Positions 61,250 to 64,000 of a DNA stretch of 64,000 nucleotides are shown piece by piece. The position numbers and the translations under genes were made by a program. Origin of the DNA: JBHJGO01 sp050331715 (GTDB lineage: Bacteria > Cyanobacteriota > Cyanobacteriia > Cyanobacteriales > Microcoleaceae); assembly GCA_050331715.1 (NCBI GenBank), contig JBHJGO010000009.1, positions 72,423 through 136,422 of the forward strand, in the 5' to 3' direction. Each line of letters opens with the position of its first letter. Positions within the stretch are counted from its first letter, which is position 1. Below the pieces are notes generated by a model. That model was not told the DNA's origin. It saw only the letters and a program-made list of their open reading frames with translations, and ran no database searches.

Positions 61250-61361
61250 ATAGCAATCCTGAATCAATCCTGAAAAGCACTATGGAGGGGTTTGGGGATT
61301 TTCCAAGAAGGGGGCAACGCCCCTTCATCCCCTTTTCACAAATCATTTGTGATTGCTATAG
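61250..61361 (-). mobile_element. MITE-like element, copy F (best-preserved ends)
   Basis: Starts TATAGCAATCCTGAATCAAT and ends ATTTGTGATTGCTATA: perfect 10-base terminal inverted repeats TATAGCAATC/GATTGCTATA. The core AGGGGGCAACGCCCCTTC is a hairpin. Inverted relative to A, B, D. Flanked by A/T-rich DNA; the outer TA could be a target duplication. Confidence 0.88.
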
Positions 61362-61584
61362 CTAAGGGGTTGCCTGGATTCTCACCTGTGTAGGAATGAC
61401 AGCGGTTGTTATGTGATTTCTAACAGTTATGGAACCAGCGAGAGACAACAGCACGACTGATTGCCATGACAGTGGTCAGGTTGTTTTGGCTGATGTCGTG
61501 CGCCTCTCTAAAGCTTGCTTGAGGGCTTTACTTGTGCTTCCCCCGTGCCTCTGATCCTGTCAGAGGACTTAGCAAAAAATCATC

Positions 61585-63240
61585 CTAATCCAACAGCTCC
61601 AAAATCCAATTCTTCGTCTCTGGACTGGCTACGGACTCTTGATTGAGCCAGGATCGCGCTTCATCACGTCCTGCTTGTGCTGCTACGAGTAAGGCTCCCC
61701 AAGCTTGTAATTCTGGGATTTCTGGGTTCTCAGCCAGAGCCGCTTTGATACGAGTTCTCAGCCGTCCACTGTCTTCCTGGAGCAGAGTATTCACTTGTCC
61801 GGAGTCCACCTGTTGCGTCTCAACCATTTCTATCGCCTCTGTCCAGCGACCATCGATCAATCCTGCCAGAACCTTTTGACTTGGACTGGCCCAGGCAGCA
61901 GTGGCTTGAGCTTGGGTAATTTTGGCGTGAAATTGGATTAAATCCAGTTGCGACTCAGCGACTTCGGGCCATTTACTGGGATATCTGCGGTTTTTGCCCA
62001 CATTTTCCTTTACAGGCTGCATCATTTCCAGGGCCGGAGACCACAGCCCACTGCGGGCGAGTCTCAGTGCCTTGCGATAGGCGTAGTGATCCACTACCTC
62101 TTCTTTCAGGGAAATACTCGACAGCTCAATGCGGTTCGGTTGGAACTGACGGGGCTGTACCTGATAAATCTCAAAATGGGGTTCTAGACCAATGGTTTCC
62201 TCCACCAATAACTCTAGTTCTGGGTCATCGGTGACCTGCTGCCAAATCGGTTGCTGGCCTGCTGAACTTTTCCAATTCAACATCATACTCAGATGATAGT
62301 AATTGGGGTTGTAATGGATTACCTGACCATAGGGAACAACCTTTTGACCCATGATCCGTTCTCCACTGAGATTGAACCAGAGGCCCTCCTGGGGAACATT
62401 CCCGGCGAATTGGGTAATTTTGCTCAGGGGTAGGGGTTTGTTTGATCGCTGTTGGCTGATGCGATTACTAATAAAGGGAGCAATCACATAGGATTCTGCT
62501 GGGCCTTTGGTTTCCAATTTATGGGCCAGACGGAAGTGTTGGGGGCTGCCAGGACGATGATAGGGTAGGTCAATTGCCTTGTAGATTCGCAGTTCGACAA
62601 TTTCCTTGCAATCCTTTTCACAGGGATGGGCGACGGTGGTGTGATACTCGCGAGTAACTGGAACTAAGACATCAGCGGATTGCTGGATCAGAGCATCCTC
62701 AGACTGGAGAAAAGGTCGCAGAAAGCCAACGGACTTAATCCCAGAACTCTCAGTCGGCTCCACGCCTGTCAGGGTAAGCGGCAGCGGTGAACCCAATCCT
62801 AATCCCTGCTCTTCTAAACTGGCCCGAATCTCCTCCAGGGTTTGAATTGCTTCGTGGCGCTGTAGCGGGATATAGGCCCAACTGGGTAAAAATTGATTGA
62901 GCCAGATGCCCACATCAGGATTCAGAATTAATCGATAGCTAAACCAACCCGCAGTTGAGATAAGAACTGTGCCACCAAATAGCAGGGTAAAAGCAACGCC
63001 ATCCGCTATCCATTTCCGCCAGAGAGAAGAAAAACCGGACGGAGATTCACGCTTTCTCAGCTTGCCAGAATCGGAGAGTTGGGGTGCATCAGTTGGATAG
63101 GCTGACAAGGGCTTAGTATCCTGAGATTTGAGCCAGCCAAACCGCTGCAACAGACGAATCATCTGTGGCCAGGTTTTAGGGGCACGTTTCCGGCGATAGA
63201 TTCGGCGATTAATCTGGCGATCAAACTTATTGTGTTCCAT
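61585..63240 (-). CDS. membrane-anchored hypothetical protein, 551 aa
   Basis: Cyanobacterial-type conserved protein, unnamed. Basic N-terminus of about 70 residues (RRIYRRKRAPKTWPQMIRLL), one membrane span about 88-112, then a large extracytoplasmic part. In it are ATVLVPVTREYHTTVAHPCE-like strands (TREYHTTVAHPCEKDCKEIV with a Cys pair), a central beta-rich region, and a C-terminal helical section of about 170 residues resembling TPR or sel1-like pairs (ALRLARSGLWSPALEMMQPV, LLVAAQAGRDEARSWLNQES). A periplasmic or cell-wall role is likely. Alone on its strand, next to the glycosyltransferase that starts beyond the window. Confidence 0.62.
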   Translation of the reverse strand: MEHNKFDRQINRRIYRRKRAPKTWPQMIRLLQRFGWLKSQDTKPLSAYPTDAPQLSDSGKLRKRESPSGFSSLWRKWIADGVAFTLLFGGTVLISTAGWFSYRLILNPDVGIWLNQFLPSWAYIPLQRHEAIQTLEEIRASLEEQGLGLGSPLPLTLTGVEPTESSGIKSVGFLRPFLQSEDALIQQSADVLVPVTREYHTTVAHPCEKDCKEIVELRIYKAIDLPYHRPGSPQHFRLAHKLETKGPAESYVIAPFISNRISQQRSNKPLPLSKITQFAGNVPQEGLWFNLSGERIMGQKVVPYGQVIHYNPNYYHLSMMLNWKSSAGQQPIWQQVTDDPELELLVEETIGLEPHFEIYQVQPRQFQPNRIELSSISLKEEVVDHYAYRKALRLARSGLWSPALEMMQPVKENVGKNRRYPSKWPEVAESQLDLIQFHAKITQAQATAAWASPSQKVLAGLIDGRWTEAIEMVETQQVDSGQVNTLLQEDSGRLRTRIKAALAENPEIPELQAWGALLVAAQAGRDEARSWLNQESVASPETKNWILELLD

Positions 63241-63319
63241 AATCCCGCTCTGCCCTTCCTACTTGGTGATCAATCCAGCCAAAAAAAACGTCAGCCTAGA
63301 CGAAATTACACGCTTCACT

Positions 63320-64000
63320 TCAGGTTCCCCCCAGTAAAACGGTTTCATACTGTTCTCCAGCCCGTTCCCAGGTGTACCTGGACTCAATTAATTCTCTCCC
63401 ATTTTTTGCCAGAGTTTGCCGTAGATCTGCATCTTCAAACAAACGACTAATTGCTGCAACATATTCTGGAACGCTATTGGCCCGTAAAGCCCGCAAGGGA
63501 ACATTGTCACCATCAACGGCTAAACCTTCTAAACCCCGATCACTGCCGACCACAGGGACTCCTGCCGCCATGGCCTCCAGGGTTTTGTTTTTGATCCCGA
63601 AGCCAATCCGCATTGCAATCACACACACCGTTGCTTGATGTAAATATTCTGCCATTGAAGGGACGCGACCTGTCACGATTACCCCTGGTCGCTTTGCCAG
63701 CTCTAGAACTTCCGGGGCAGGTTTAGCACCCGCCAGCACCAGGCTTGCATCAGGATAGCGCTGCTGTAGGGCAGGCAAAATCTCTAGACCTAGAAATCGA
63801 GCCGCCTCCACATTTGCAATGTAGTCCATTGCTCCAACAAAAATCAACTGATGACCGTCAGGACTCTCAACCCTGTAGGGAAATAATTCTAAATCCACCC
63901 CATTGGGAATCACTGCCAACTCTGCCGCAGGATTGAAACTCTGAAGTTGTTCACCATCTTCTTCCGCTGTTGCAACAATAACGGAAAACTTATTACAGTA
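63320..64000 (-). CDS. glycosyltransferase family 4, N-terminus beyond window
   Basis: C-terminal 226 residues of a GT-B sugar transferase; the reading frame stays open to the right edge (FSVIVATAEEDGEQLQSFNP). Nucleotide-sugar half: AVIPNGVDLELFPYRVESPD, LIFVGAMDYIANVEAARFLG, IVTGRVPSMAEYLHQA, FGIKNKTLEAMAAGVPVVGS. This resembles the PEP-CTERM/exopolysaccharide-associated transferases of the EpsH/Stp1 kind. Acceptor unknown. The protein ends in a flexible tail after RYTWERAGEQY. Confidence 0.85.
   Translation of the reverse strand, partial: YCNKFSVIVATAEEDGEQLQSFNPAAELAVIPNGVDLELFPYRVESPDGHQLIFVGAMDYIANVEAARFLGLEILPALQQRYPDASLVLAGAKPAPEVLELAKRPGVIVTGRVPSMAEYLHQATVCVIAMRIGFGIKNKTLEAMAAGVPVVGSDRGLEGLAVDGDNVPLRALRANSVPEYVAAISRLFEDADLRQTLAKNGRELIESRYTWERAGEQYETVLLGGT

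Larger units (their letters stand above)
60366..61584. other. 1.2-kb region upstream of mysB without a supported gene
   Basis: The place where mysA would be expected. No DHQ-synthase-like sequence in any frame. A 66-codon minus-strand frame at 60872-61072 (Gln/Lys/Arg-rich, no homology recognised) is a weak candidate. The region contains the plus-strand hairpin at 60575-60609, a GATAGA-type dyad at 60701-60717, MITE copy F and AT-rich DNA (61100-61250). Confidence 0.5.

Noticed and set aside
1..64000. CRISPR arrays and tRNA or rRNA genes
   Set aside because: No regularly spaced repeats with unique spacers and no cloverleaf with T-arm consensus was found by reading the intergenic regions. A short tRNA could have been missed; a tRNAscan search would settle it.

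Overview
The window is chromosomal DNA of a cyanobacterium. It carries a phycobilisome-degradation gene (nblA), homogentisate phytyltransferase for tocopherol, mycosporine-like amino acid (mys) genes, a urea ABC transporter behind a good NtcA-type promoter, the cyanobacteria/plastid DUF2499-DUF3593 pair, and at least 17 copies of the HIP1 octamer GCGATCGC (about one is expected by chance). The genus cannot be fixed from the sequence; a filamentous, stress-tolerant lineage is plausible.

Layout. (1) 1-8.5 kb: GH13 amylase (cut by the window edge), apgM, and a run of very small stress-type genes (acidic proteins, Pmp3, a Psb35-like PSII factor, CsbD), then dps, rhomboid protease, PLD/cardiolipin-synthase-like protein, a DUF389 membrane protein and a small repeat protein. 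(2) 8.6-19 kb: signalling. A bacteriophytochrome with HWE kinase and REC domain, its partner regulator, a REC-kinase, a 936-residue ethylene-receptor-like multi-PAS kinase, then a NarL-type regulator, a duplicated-domain protein, nblA and an exported protein. (3) 19-32 kb: HAD phosphatase, a decayed hybrid-kinase relic, a second CsbD, an exported LEA/CsbD-like protein, SDR, two DUF2294 proteins, three tandem MscS channels, a channel-like membrane protein, a decayed deaminase and DUF2267. (4) 32-47 kb: mostly household genes (csaB, trmB, hpt, glycosyl- and sulfotransferase, nadC, infC), an unusual RCK-pore-RCK K+ channel behind a Pho-box-like repeat, a CHAD protein, and an ATP/ADP-translocase-like HEAT protein. 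(5) 47-54 kb: urtABC (no urtDE here) and prfB with a programmed +1 frameshift. (6) 53.7-64 kb: GT39, then mysB-mysC-sodium symporter-mysD without mysA, a large membrane-anchored unknown, and a glycosyltransferase cut by the edge.

Two cross-cutting signals stand out. Six copies of a ~95-115 bp MITE-like element with TATAGCAATC termini lie in intergenic DNA, one of them supplying the stop codon of the symporter in the mys operon. A GATAGA-based inverted repeat recurs upstream of several stress and regulatory genes. The genes of parts 1-3 together look like a general envelope, osmotic and light stress region. The mys cluster with an embedded sodium:solute symporter is the best candidate for something not previously described.
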